NCBI GenBank assembly: GCA_017745595.1 | Contig: WMBV01000023.1 | Coordinates: 1 to 64,000, forward strand | DNA: 64,000 nt | Source: Bordetella petrii | Lineage (GTDB): Bacteria > Pseudomonadota > Gammaproteobacteria > Burkholderiales > Burkholderiaceae_B | Direction: 5' to 3' | Shown here: in pieces, positions 56,554-64,000 of the stretch | How the letters are laid out: every line of letters starts with the position of its first letter | Numbering within the stretch: the first letter of the stretch is position 1 | Made by a program: the position numbers and the translations under genes | The notes under the pieces: model-generated | The model's database searches: none | Seen by the model: the letters and a program-made list of their open reading frames with translations, nothing else | What the model was told of the DNA's origin: nothing

Positions 56554-57042
56554 CGCCGACGCGCCTTCGTCCAGGCGCTTCATGTTGTCGAGCAGCTTCA
56601 GCAGATAATGCAGCGTGTGGTTCATGTCGCTGATCGAGAAATCGGCCAGCGCCTGCTCGTAGTACTGGTTGATCTTGGGCATGGCCTCGTGTTCCCAGAC
56701 GCGCCGCCCGGATTCGGTGCGGGTGATCAGGCGAGACCGCTTGTCGTTGCCGTCTTGGTCGCTGCGCAGGTGGCCGGCCAGTTCCATGCGGTTCAGCACC
56801 CCCGACAGATTCTGGCGGCTGACCATCAAGTAGCGCGCCAGGTCGCCCACGCTCATGCCCTTTTCGGCCTCGGGACGCGACAGCGCGCCCAATACCGCCC
56901 ATTGCTGCGTGGTCAGACCGTACTCTTCCACCGCCTTGGTGCCGGTTTTATGCAACATGTTGGCGCACTGGTAGAGCCGGAAAAACATTCTGTTGGCAAG
57001 CTCTGCGCGCGTCGCAGAGACAGATACACTACGCTTCACCAT
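56536..57042 (-). CDS. MarR-family regulator, BadR-like
   Basis: 168 residues. Winged-helix core YGLTTQQWAVLGALSRPEAEKGMSVGDLARYLMVSRQNLSGVLNRMELAGHL with wing DQDGNDKRSRLITRTESGRR. In R. palustris the MarR protein BadR represses the ali-bad operon; this gene's adjacency to badHI and the shared GTAAATAT-type sites fit the same role, which is inference. ATG 57042 is used; a much longer frame crosses the MFS gene. A matching operator lies at 57092-57108, just upstream. Confidence 0.88.
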   Translation of the reverse strand: MVKRSVSVSATRAELANRMFFRLYQCANMLHKTGTKAVEEYGLTTQQWAVLGALSRPEAEKGMSVGDLARYLMVSRQNLSGVLNRMELAGHLRSDQDGNDKRSRLITRTESGRRVWEHEAMPKINQYYEQALADFSISDMNHTLHYLLKLLDNMKRLDEGASASSAPA

Positions 57043-57091
57043 CGAAGTTCCAAGAGGCAATGCCCGCGATAGGCACGACGCGCAAATAATA

Positions 57092-57108
57092 CCGTAAATA
57101 TATTGACG
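57092..57108. promoter_or_regulatory. BadR-type operator before the MarR gene
   Basis: CCGTAAATATATTGACG shares GTAAATAT-x-TT-x-AC with the badH operator palindrome. It lies 50 bases upstream of the MarR start in the 89-base gap behind the MFS gene, so it likely mediates autoregulation. Confidence 0.7.
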
Positions 57109-57131
57109 TATATCGGCGGCGCCGCGCCGGC

Positions 57132-58373
57132 TTAGCCGTCTGTCGCCACCTCGCCCGACAGGCGCACCTTCTTTACCTCGGACACGTACATCACGATCAG
57201 CGACACCCACACCACGCCGTACAGCAGCATGAAGCAGCTCGAGCGGATCTGCAGCAGGTCGGCCATGGCCCCGAACATCAGCGGCAGCAAGAAACCGCCC
57301 AGGCCGCCGGCCAGGCCGACGATGCCCGTGACCACGCCCATGTTCTCGGGAAAGTCGTCGGCCACGTACTTGAAGGTAGACGCCATGCCGAAGGCGAACA
57401 TCGCGCCCAGCACGAACAGCAGCAGCGTAAACAGCCAGATGGGCAGGTAGATATGGAAAGCGGCCGACCCGTCCAGGGTCTGGACCGTCAGTGTGGTGTT
57501 GGGGTACGACAGGATGAACAGGCACACCCACGCCACCCACAGGCACCACCACGTCATTTTGTGGGCGCCGAAACGGTCGGACAAACCGCCCCCCACGGCG
57601 CGCAGTACCGCTCCCGGCAGCGAAAAACCGGCCGCCAGCGCCGACGCGGCCACCAGGCTCAGGCCGAACTCGGCCTGGAAATACTGCGGGATCCACAACG
57701 ACAGCGCGGTGAAGCCGCCAAAGGTAATCGAATAGTATTGGCAGTAGCGCCACACCCGCGGGTTCTTCAGCACCTTGAACTGGTCCATCAGCTTGCCGCC
57801 CGTTTTGCCGGCCCCCGGATCGGGCGCCGCCACGAACCAGAACACCACGGCCGTCACCAGCAGGGCCACCGCGTAGATCTTGGGCACCATCCGCCAGCCA
57901 AAGGTTTCCAGCAAGATCGGCGTGACGAACAGGTTGACCGCCGCCCCCACGGTGCCGGCCCCGAAGAAGCCCATGGCGAAGCCCTTGCGTTCGGGCGAGA
58001 AAAACCGCGACACGTAAGGCGTGCCCACCGCGAACGAGGCGCCCACCAGCCCCAGGAACAGGCCGATCAGCAAGAACTGCCACAGCGCCTGCGCATAACT
58101 GACCAGATAAACCGGTATCGCACAGCCCACCAGCAACACCGTCATGACTACGCGGCCGCCGTAGCGGTCCGTCCACAGCCCCAGGGGCAGGCGAAAAATC
58201 GCGCCCGTCAAGACGGGCGTGGAAGTCAGCAAGCCGAACTGAAATGCGTTAAGCCCCAGTTCCTGGCGGATGCGGATGCCCAGCACGCCGAACATCATCC
58301 AGACCACGAAGCACACCATGAAGGCAAACGTACTGCTGTACAACACGGCATACGCCCTGGGATGATTGCTCAT
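57132..58373 (-). CDS. MFS transporter of the nitrate/nitrite (NarK/NNP) type
   Basis: 413 residues, twelve membrane helices. NarK-family features: an arginine in helix 2 (GAIFRLPLGLWTDRYGGR) and another in the second half (PGAVLRAVGGGLSDRFGAHK), the nitrate-signature helices GFFGAGTVGAAVNLF and GIVGLAGGLGGFLLPLMFG. The conserved asparagine of signature 1 is replaced by threonine, so the anion specificity may have shifted. It is upstream of and co-directional with the BadR-like gene. Import of nitrate, as oxidant for anaerobic ring degradation, or of the substrate itself, are both open. Confidence 0.88.
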   Translation of the reverse strand: MSNHPRAYAVLYSSTFAFMVCFVVWMMFGVLGIRIRQELGLNAFQFGLLTSTPVLTGAIFRLPLGLWTDRYGGRVVMTVLLVGCAIPVYLVSYAQALWQFLLIGLFLGLVGASFAVGTPYVSRFFSPERKGFAMGFFGAGTVGAAVNLFVTPILLETFGWRMVPKIYAVALLVTAVVFWFVAAPDPGAGKTGGKLMDQFKVLKNPRVWRYCQYYSITFGGFTALSLWIPQYFQAEFGLSLVAASALAAGFSLPGAVLRAVGGGLSDRFGAHKMTWWCLWVAWVCLFILSYPNTTLTVQTLDGSAAFHIYLPIWLFTLLLFVLGAMFAFGMASTFKYVADDFPENMGVVTGIVGLAGGLGGFLLPLMFGAMADLLQIRSSCFMLLYGVVWVSLIVMYVSEVKKVRLSGEVATDG

Positions 58374-58555
58374 CGCGTTCTCCTGTTCCTCGAGATGTAT
58401 CGGCTTAGCGCAGCGAATGGTCTATCTAGGTCACGGGTGAAGTGCTTGAAGCGTGCATCGCAATCCTTGACAACCGTTGGCGTGGCGTAAAGGATGTTGA
58501 CTTTCGCACAGAGTATGCAAGATGACGTCAGTGTTGGCAATATTTGCCCCGCTTC

Positions 58556-58588
58556 GGTGTCTGACACCCTGCGGGAGTCAGACACCTG
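58556..58588. repeat. Single palindromic intergenic repeat unit in a divergent gap
   Basis: One intact unit, GGTGTCTGAC/GTCAGACACC arms with CCCTGCGGGA loop, alone and between two divergently transcribed genes (MFS start at 58373, VOC start at 58636). It is the only unit in a divergent gap. The rest of 58374-58635 contains a palindrome GGCAATATTTGCC (58536-58548), possibly a promoter or operator of the MFS or VOC gene, but no gene. Confidence 0.88.
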
Positions 58589-58635
58589 AAATAGGCACCT
58601 GAAATCCCTGAAGCAACGCGCCCCAAGGAGCCCCC

Positions 58636-58986
58636 ATGCAAGTCAAGCGCATCGTCGCCAATATCCACACCGCCGACATCGCGGCGGGCCGGCGGTTCTA
58701 TCAAGACGCGCTGGGCCTGGACGTGCTGATGGACCACGGCTGGCTCACCACCTATGGCACGCCGTCCCGCATGACCGTGCAGGTCGGCATCGCCACCCAG
58801 GGCGGCTCGGACACGCCCACCCCGGATCTTTCCATCGAAGTCGACGACCTGGACGAAGCCCTGCGGCGCATGCGCGCGGGCGGCTTCGCCATCGAGTACG
58901 GCCCCGCCGATGAACCGTGGGGCGTGCGCCGCTTTTACGTGCGCGACCCGTTCGGCAAGCTGGTGAACATCCTGGTGCATCGCTGA
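58636..58986 (+). CDS. Glyoxalase/VOC-superfamily protein
   Basis: 116 residues. Single VOC domain: KRIVANIHTADIAAGRRFYQDALGLDVLMDHGW with the first metal-site region, and DEPWGVRRFYVRDPFGKLVNILVH at the C-terminus, where an E or H is the second ligand. Such proteins are lyases, dioxygenases or antibiotic-binding proteins; nothing here tells which. The GNAT gene follows by nine bases. Confidence 0.85.
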   Translation: MQVKRIVANIHTADIAAGRRFYQDALGLDVLMDHGWLTTYGTPSRMTVQVGIATQGGSDTPTPDLSIEVDDLDEALRRMRAGGFAIEYGPADEPWGVRRFYVRDPFGKLVNILVHR

Positions 58987-58995
58987 AGGCCCGCC

Positions 58996-59559
58996 GTGGA
59001 TTTGCAGGCGTTTCTCGGCAGCGGGACATTGCCCGACATCGGCACACAAGGCCTGGCATTGCGGCGGCTGAGGCCGCAGGACGCCGCGGATTGGTACACC
59101 TACCTGCGCGACGAGGCCGTTACGCGCCATACCAGTTGGCAACTGGCCGGCGAGCCCGACCTGGACCGGCTGATCGCCGCCTGCCTGTCGGGCAGCGGCG
59201 GCTGTGTGCGGCTGGCCATTGCCGACACGGCAACCGGGCGCCTGCGCGGCACCATCGGATTCAACGAAATCGCCGCCGCGCACGCCCGCGCGGAAATCGC
59301 CTACGACCTGGCGCCGGCACTGTGGAATCGCGGCATCGCCTCGCGGGCCTGCGCGGCGGTCAGCGGCTGGGCGCTGCAATCGCTGGGACTGTGCCGCGTG
59401 CAGGCCACGGTGCTGGACACCAACCTGGCTTCGCGCCGCGTCCTGCAACGCTGCGGCTTCCGGCCGGAAGGCCTGTTGGCGAACTACCGCATGGTGCGCG
59501 GACAGCCGCGCGATTTCTGGATCTACGCGCTGACCCGCGGCGGCCGGGCCACGCCCTGA
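58996..59559 (+). CDS. GNAT-family N-acetyltransferase (RimJ/RimL-like)
   Basis: 187 residues from a GTG start. GNAT motif A with acetyl-CoA binding: RAEIAYDLAPALWNRGIASRACAAVSGWALQSLGL, followed by VQATVLDTNLASRRVLQRCGFRPEGLLANYRMV, characteristic of RimJ/RimL-type N-alpha or small-molecule acetyltransferases. The substrate is unknown. A Shine-Dalgarno-like GAAGG precedes the GTG. It is probably co-transcribed with the VOC gene. Confidence 0.85.
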   Translation: MDLQAFLGSGTLPDIGTQGLALRRLRPQDAADWYTYLRDEAVTRHTSWQLAGEPDLDRLIAACLSGSGGCVRLAIADTATGRLRGTIGFNEIAAAHARAEIAYDLAPALWNRGIASRACAAVSGWALQSLGLCRVQATVLDTNLASRRVLQRCGFRPEGLLANYRMVRGQPRDFWIYALTRGGRATP

Positions 59560-59637
59560 CATCCCGAAGGAAAAAGATACAGCGCCGCGCCCCGGGTGCT
59601 TGCTAAGATCGCCGGTTCCATACAGGGGAGAACCGCA

Positions 59638-60921
59638 ATGCAGGGGATCGCCGCGCCGTTCGTACTGACGTTTCGCCTGTGGAAACGCTTCTGGCCGCAA
59701 CTGATGGCCCTGGTGCTGGCCGGCGTGCTGGCCCACGGCGCGCTGCTGCTGCTGGCGGTGCACATCGGCTTCGCCAACCACCTGGCCGGGCTGGCCGTGC
59801 TGACACTGGTTGCCCTGGTCCAGCTGGTGGTCACCGTGACCATGTTCCAGGTGCTGCTGCCCGCGATGCCGGCCTTGCGCGCCGCGCAGGCCGCCGCGCG
59901 CGGCGATGCCGGCGCCGAAGAGGCCGGCTCGCGCAGGCTGCTGTCGGCGGTCACCATTGCGCTGCTGCCCTTTTTTGCCTACTACGCCGCCTGGGGCTTC
60001 CTGGGCAACACCGTGCGGCAGTACTCGCGCCTGGCGCTCGCGCTGGACCCCCTCGGCGAGAACGGCATGATCCTGGACGCGCTGGACTCGCGCTGGCTGC
60101 TGGTGTCGGTAGCCATATCGTGGGCGGTGCGCAAGCTGGCCAAGCGGCTGCGCGAATCCACCGGCCGGCCGATCTGGCAAGTCGTGGTGGTGGTGTGCGA
60201 AACCAACTGGATCCTGATCGGCCTGTATGTCATCAGCCGCTGGAAAAACCATCTGTGGGACTGGCTGGCCAGCCATCATCTGTGGGACAGCCTGCGCAAC
60301 ATCCTGGACATGGTGGCCGCGCCCCTCTCGACGGCATGGGCGGCGCCGATGGTGGCGGCGGAATCGCTGTCGACCACGCCCGGCACGATGCTGGTCGACC
60401 TGTTCTTCTATGCGCTGCTGCCGGTGGTCTGGCTGGTGATGGCCGCGCTGGTGTACGGCTACGACGTGCGCAGCGACACGGAACTGCTGCGCGTGCATCG
60501 CCGCGTAGAACGCTTCGGCGAACGCTACCGCGCCGTTCCCAAGTTCCTGCGCGATTTCATTGCCCACTTCATCGGCGGCTACCGGTCGCGCTACCTGCCG
60601 GTGGCCAACGGCATCCGGCTGACGCTCAATGCCGGCGTGGTGCTGCTGGTGACGCTGATCGTGGGCTACCGGCTGATCGACTGGAGCAGCGCATGGCTGT
60701 GGCGGGGCGCCACGCACCTGATCGGTCCGCACGACCTCGACACCTGGCAGGTGCTGGCCCACGGCCTGACGCTGCTGTTCGGCAGCCCGTTCCGCGATTC
60801 ATCCACCGGCCTGCTGATCGAACCGCTGCGCATCTGCTTCCTGGCCGCCATTCTGGAGACCGCGTTCGGGCAGCCGGCCCGCAGCCGCGCGCCGGCCGCG
60901 GCGGGCGGGCAACCCGCCTGA
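59638..60921 (+). CDS. Polytopic inner-membrane protein of unknown function
   Basis: 427 residues; ATG 59638 preceded by AGGGGAG. Hydrophobic segments at about residues 18-40, 45-70, 103-125, 195-215, 250-275, 330-350 and 370-395 suggest at least six membrane spans, with basic stretches (AVRKLAKRLRES, RRVERFGERYRAVPKFLRDF) facing the cytoplasm. No family motif is evident to me. It ends 13 bases from a convergent operon of three related membrane-anchored proteins, which may be its partners. Confidence 0.7.
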   Translation: MQGIAAPFVLTFRLWKRFWPQLMALVLAGVLAHGALLLLAVHIGFANHLAGLAVLTLVALVQLVVTVTMFQVLLPAMPALRAAQAAARGDAGAEEAGSRRLLSAVTIALLPFFAYYAAWGFLGNTVRQYSRLALALDPLGENGMILDALDSRWLLVSVAISWAVRKLAKRLRESTGRPIWQVVVVVCETNWILIGLYVISRWKNHLWDWLASHHLWDSLRNILDMVAAPLSTAWAAPMVAAESLSTTPGTMLVDLFFYALLPVVWLVMAALVYGYDVRSDTELLRVHRRVERFGERYRAVPKFLRDFIAHFIGGYRSRYLPVANGIRLTLNAGVVLLVTLIVGYRLIDWSSAWLWRGATHLIGPHDLDTWQVLAHGLTLLFGSPFRDSSTGLLIEPLRICFLAAILETAFGQPARSRAPAAAGGQPA

Positions 60922-60934
60922 GCGCGCGCGGCGC

Positions 60935-61507
60935 CTACTGCACCAGCGTCGGATGCTGCGCGAAGCGCAGATAATGGGGCTGCTGCCGCGGCAGCGACAC
61001 CGTCACGCGCAGCGCGCCGGCGGCGTCGCGCGGCACCAGGAAGATCTGGCGGATCCGCAGCGTGGCGCCGGCCTTCGCCCCCGAGTAGATTGCCGAGACG
61101 CATTCCTGGGCGTCGGAGCGCGGCAGGCGCACTACGTAAGTGGGCAGCCAGCGGCGTCCTTGCTCGTCTTGCAGCGCGACCGTGCAGCCGCGCCAGTTGC
61201 CGGGCAGATCCGCGTCCCGGATCTCGACGCGGAAATCCGCCACCACGCCCATGGCATTGTCGGGAATGTTGCCGCCCGCCGGCAGCGGCGCCATGCGCAG
61301 CGCATGCAATTGCCAGCGCGCTCCGCCGAAATCGGCCTGGCCGTCCGCCGCGACCTCGCGCGCGATCAGGTCGCGGCCGCGCCACCATTGCCCGATGCTC
61401 TCGTACGCGCTGAAGGCCGCCGCCAGCGGCAGCAGAACCGCCAGCAGGATCATGCTGCGCCGCCGCCACTTTTTTTCGCCGGCACTGCGGTTGCCGCCGG
61501 CCATCAT
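60935..61507 (-). CDS. Single-pass membrane protein of unknown function (third of three related genes)
   Basis: 190 residues. N-terminal membrane helix at about residues 19-36 after a basic stretch (KKWRRRSMILLAVLLPLAAAF), then a mainly beta periplasmic domain: ARWQLHALRMAPLPAGGNIPDNAMGVVADFRVEI and ATLRIRQIFLVPRDAAGALRVTV. This strand pattern resembles DUF4352/telethonin-like Ig-fold domains; that is my inference. Start is M1 (61507) or M2 (61504). Its start overlaps the gene at 61504-62091 by four bases (ATGA). Confidence 0.7.
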   Translation of the reverse strand: MMAGGNRSAGEKKWRRRSMILLAVLLPLAAAFSAYESIGQWWRGRDLIAREVAADGQADFGGARWQLHALRMAPLPAGGNIPDNAMGVVADFRVEIRDADLPGNWRGCTVALQDEQGRRWLPTYVVRLPRSDAQECVSAIYSGAKAGATLRIRQIFLVPRDAAGALRVTVSLPRQQPHYLRFAQHPTLVQ

Positions 61508-62091
61508 GTCTGGTCCTTTTTGGGCGGAGTCATATCGAACGTGTCCATGATGTCCAGCGCGCCATCAGCCTTGCGCGGCAGCGCGTCCAGCTGGATGCGG
61601 GCTTCGGAGTCCAGGCGCGGCGCAAAGCGCTCCGACAGCCGCAGCACCGCGCCGCCCACCTGGTCAGGACGGATCTCGAAAATATACTGGACGCGGCGCG
61701 GCAGGCCCGGCTCCGCCGCGGGCGGCGACTGCCCCGGCGCCAGGGTCAGGCGGCTCGACAGCAGGTACTGGAAACCCTGCGGCCCGACCCAGCTGGCCTG
61801 CCCCACATTCACAGAGCGCGAACGCGCCGACAGCTCGACCGTGACGATGGCCCACAGGCCCGATGTCGTGCGCTCGGTCTGGCGGTCGAACCGTTCGTAC
61901 ACCAGCCGGCGGGCGAACGTCACGCGTTCGACATTGACGTCGAACAGGCGCGTGCGCACGACCTGGCCCATGCGCCCGGACACCAGCAGCGGACCGGTCA
62001 GGTCGTCGTAGCGCGGCGTGCTGCGCTGCATGGCGAACAACACCGCGGCGGCCGCGACCAGCAGCAGCAATGCAGCCAGCCGGCGCTTCAC
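61504..62091 (-). CDS. Single-pass membrane protein of unknown function (second of three related genes)
   Basis: 195 residues from a GTG at 62091. Membrane helix near residues 5-20 (LAALLLLVAAAAVLFA); the following domain has VVRTRLFDVNVERVTFARRLVYER, TSGLWAIVTVELSARSRSV, GPQGFQYLLSSRL and GLPRRVQYIFEIR. The last segment lines up with VVYVW and IRQIFLV in its neighbours, suggesting the three are paralogues with a common Ig-like domain. The start overlaps the gene at 62088 by four bases. Confidence 0.7.
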   Translation of the reverse strand: MKRRLAALLLLVAAAAVLFAMQRSTPRYDDLTGPLLVSGRMGQVVRTRLFDVNVERVTFARRLVYERFDRQTERTTSGLWAIVTVELSARSRSVNVGQASWVGPQGFQYLLSSRLTLAPGQSPPAAEPGLPRRVQYIFEIRPDQVGGAVLRLSERFAPRLDSEARIQLDALPRKADGALDIMDTFDMTPPKKDQT

Positions 62092-62678
62092 GAGGCCTGC
62101 TCCGCGCCGGCGGGCGGCTGGCCGAGCGGCAGCGTTACCTGGCCTATCACCGCCGGATTGAACCAGCCCGGCGTGCCGTACAGGTTGTCGATCGGCTTGT
62201 AGGTCTCGGCCACCACATCGACGGTCAGCGCAGCGGGCGGCGGCGCCGAGCCGGGCATCGTCCACACGTAGACCACGCGCTCGGGCATGCCGGGATGCAG
62301 CAGCGGCCCGATCTGCGGATCGCGCACCTGCGCGACGATCGGCTCGTCCGGCTTGGCGCCGGGAACGGGCTGCAGGCGCAGCAGGTCGGAATAAACGGCG
62401 CTGGATATCCGCGTGCGGTTGCTGAGGTCGGCCTCGAGCACCAGCGCCTGCTGGCCCGGCTTGATGGGCACCCCGTAGACCCGTTCGTGGCTGATCCAGG
62501 CGCGCTGCGGAGTCACCAGCCAGCGGCCGGCCTCGATGGCGCTGCCGGCCTCGTACTGCGTCACGGACGGCGGCGAACCCGCCCCGAAGACGCTGTAGAC
62601 CGCCGCGGCGCCCACCGCCACCGTCGAACCGACGCCGGCGGCCAGCCTGGTCTTGATCTTGCCGAATGCAGTGCGCAT
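62088..62678 (-). CDS. Single-pass membrane protein of unknown function (first of three related genes)
   Basis: 196 residues. Hydrophobic N-terminus at about residues 12-30 ([19 protein letters not shown]), then [41 protein letters not shown], which has the kPGqxxlvvxvxxxN pattern of DUF4352-type domains, and [13 protein letters not shown]. It is the promoter-proximal gene of a compact three-gene operon. I do not recognise the family with certainty; no function is claimed. Confidence 0.7.
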   Translation of the reverse strand: MRTAFGKIKTRLAAGVGSTVAVGAAAVYSVFGAGSPPSVTQYEAGSAIEAGRWLVTPQRAWISHERVYGVPIKPGQQALVLEADLSNRTRISSAVYSDLLRLQPVPGAKPDEPIVAQVRDPQIGPLLHPGMPERVVYVWTMPGSAPPPAALTVDVVAETYKPIDNLYGTPGWFNPAVIGQVTLPLGQPPAGAEQAS

Positions 62679-62857
62679 CTGCGCTCCTCTTACGAGTGGG
62701 CGGGCAATGCTGGACAGTCGGGGATCGTAGCTGCCTGCCCCGATGGCGTAAATTGCGGGATTGTTTCGATACGTACGGTACCCGCCCGGCGCGGCGCTTT
62801 GCAGGCGGCTCACATTCAAGTACCGTTGCTTGCAAATTCCCCGTATCGAGAACCGCC

Positions 62858-63979
62858 ATGTCCTCTTCTTCCGTGCACGCAGCCCCCGCCCTGATGGCCC
62901 GCCTGGGCCTGTCGGCGCCCATCGTCCAGGCCCCCATGGCCGGCACCAGTACGCCGGCCCTGGCGGCCGCGGTGTCCAACGCGGGCGGGCTGGGATCGCT
63001 GGGACTGGGCGCCACCAATGCCGACGGCGCGCGCCAGACCATCGCCCAGACCCGCGCCCTGACGTCCCGGCCGTTCGGCGTCAATCTGTTCTGCCACGTG
63101 CCCGACGCCCCCGACGCGGCGCGGCAGGCCCGCTGGCTCGAATACCTGGCGCCGGCCTTCGCCGAGTTCGGCGCCCAGCCGCCCGCCTCCCTGCGCGAGA
63201 TCTACACCAGCTTCCTGGCCGACGACGCGATGCTCGAGGTGCTGCTGGCCGAACGCCCCGCGGTGGTCAGTTTCCATTTCGGGCTGCCGGATGCCACGCG
63301 CATCGCCGCGCTGCGCCAGGCCGGCATCTACCTGATGGCCAGCGCCACCAGCCCCCACGAAGCCGCGCGCATTGCCGATGCCGGCCTGGATGCCATCGTG
63401 GCCCAGGGCGTCGAGGCGGGCGGCCACCGCGGCATCTTTCACCCCGGCGAGCACGACGAGCAACTGGGCACCCTGGCGCTGACGCGGCTGCTGGCCACCC
63501 AGTTTCCGCTGCCCGTGATCGCGGCCGGCGGCATCATGGACGGCGCCGGTATCGCCGCGGTGCTGGCGCTGGGCGCCCAGGCCGCGCAACTGGGCACCGC
63601 CTTCGTATCGTGCCCCGAATCGGCGGCCGACTCCGCCTATCGCCAGGCCCTGCTGTCCGGCCCGGTCTCCACCCTGTCGACCCAGGCCATTTCGGGACGG
63701 CCGGCGCGCGGCATCGCCAACCGCCTGACCGCCCTGGGCGCCGCCGCCGATTGCCCGCCCACGCCGGGCTATCCCTACACCTACGACGCCGGCAAGGCCC
63801 TGAACGCCGCCGCCCGCGCGCAGGGCAGCGCCGATTTCGCCGCCCAATGGGCCGGCCAGGCCGCCGCGCTGTCGCGCGGGCTGCCGGCCACCGAACTGAT
63901 GCGGCAATTGCAGGACGAACTGTCCGACGCGGCGCTACGCCTGGCCGTATACAGGCCCGGTCAACCTGATCAGGCGTGA
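62858..63979 (+). CDS. Nitronate monooxygenase family FMN enzyme
   Basis: 373 residues. The family TIM barrel is evident: [29 protein letters not shown] at the start, [12 protein letters not shown] as FMN-phosphate/active-site loop with the catalytic His (HRG), [37 protein letters not shown] as the glycine-rich flavin-binding part. It oxidises alkyl nitronates such as propionate 3-nitronate, using FMN and O2. Start 62858 matches the class I N-terminus (longer frame from 62666 not conserved). Divergent from the unknown three-gene operon. Confidence 0.9.
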   Translation: MSSSSVHAAPALMARLGLSAPIVQAPMAGTSTPALAAAVSNAGGLGSLGLGATNADGARQTIAQTRALTSRPFGVNLFCHVPDAPDAARQARWLEYLAPAFAEFGAQPPASLREIYTSFLADDAMLEVLLAERPAVVSFHFGLPDATRIAALRQAGIYLMASATSPHEAARIADAGLDAIVAQGVEAGGHRGIFHPGEHDEQLGTLALTRLLATQFPLPVIAAGGIMDGAGIAAVLALGAQAAQLGTAFVSCPESAADSAYRQALLSGPVSTLSTQAISGRPARGIANRLTALGAAADCPPTPGYPYTYDAGKALNAAARAQGSADFAAQWAGQAAALSRGLPATELMRQLQDELSDAALRLAVYRPGQPDQA

Positions 63980-63980
63980 T

Positions 63981-64000
63981 CAGGTGTCAGGCTCCGCAGG
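63981..64000. repeat. Palindromic intergenic repeat, truncated by the window edge
   Basis: CAGGTGTCAGGCTCCGCAGG is the left half of a GGC-type unit starting one base after the nitronate-monooxygenase stop codon. The rest lies outside the window, presumably in another gene-end gap. Confidence 0.85.

Noticed and set aside
58528-60762. A 744-codon minus-strand frame across the VOC, GNAT and membrane protein genes
   Set aside because: Glutamine/histidine-rich antisense translation, including translated repeat sequence; no domain.

Overview
The window is dense, high-GC DNA with the gene families and layout of a Bordetella/Achromobacter-type betaproteobacterium (Alcaligenaceae). The evidence is three orphan Bug-type solute-binding proteins, two DUF4148 proteins, many FadR/VanR-type GntR regulators next to catabolic genes, and a family of short palindromic intergenic repeats built on GGTGTCTGAC/GTCAGACACC. 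A Bordetella petrii-like organism fits, but the species is inference. No rRNA, tRNA, CRISPR array, prophage or plasmid gene was seen. One insertion sequence (IS3 family) is cut by the left edge. No gene-free stretch exceeds 300 bases.

Layout. 1-3627: IS3 end that has beheaded an Asp/Glu-racemase-family gene, an alpha/beta-barrel protein, biotin synthase bioB and an EamA exporter. 3812-9935: MFS transporter, peroxiredoxin, small secreted protein and a 1173-residue AsmA/DUF748 envelope protein with a 15-bp minisatellite. 10067-14288: molybdenum-cofactor genes moaC-moaD-moaE-moaB-moeA, with moaA convergent. 14402-21771: methyltransferase, split chromate transporter, EamA exporter, SDR-like protein, ECF sigma/anti-sigma pair with a secreted COG4315 protein, YajQ and a CopD-like protein. 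21782-30834: an aromatic-degradation cluster with Rieske oxygenase alpha and beta subunits, ferredoxin, reductase, an unusual bicupin ring-cleavage-like enzyme, an ornithine-cyclodeaminase homologue and a fumarylacetoacetate-hydrolase-family protein, under a divergent GntR gene. 30847-36793: a muconate-lactonizing-type enolase, a complete iron-type ABC transporter and a paralogous GntR. 36988-44016: Bug protein, aminotransferase, RidA, D-2-hydroxyacid dehydrogenase, a ThDP enzyme and two more GntR regulators. 44133-47832: three TetR regulators, two DUF4148 proteins and an HD hydrolase. 48080-58373: cyclohexanecarboxylate degradation genes (badH, badI, aliB-like, aliA-like), a CaiB/MaoC-like/Bug operon with divergent LysR, a BadR-like MarR and a NarK-like transporter. 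58636-63979: VOC protein, acetyltransferase, an unknown polytopic membrane protein, three related unknown single-pass proteins and a nitronate-monooxygenase-family enzyme.

How it works together. Most of the right two thirds reads as catabolic cassettes, each with its own uptake protein and a divergent or adjacent regulator. Several candidate operators can be read directly. TTGCATGCAA occurs five times, in front of both paralogous GntR genes. TGTRYRCA sites lie at the third GntR. A CTATCTAT/ATAGATAG family and a related CTACTAGTAG site lie at the TetR/DUF4148 locus. A GTAAATATNTT-type site occurs at badH and at the MarR gene. The palindromic repeats fill every convergent gene gap longer than 100 bases and are absent from every convergent gap of 28 bases or less. 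This points to a role in, or preference for, transcript ends.
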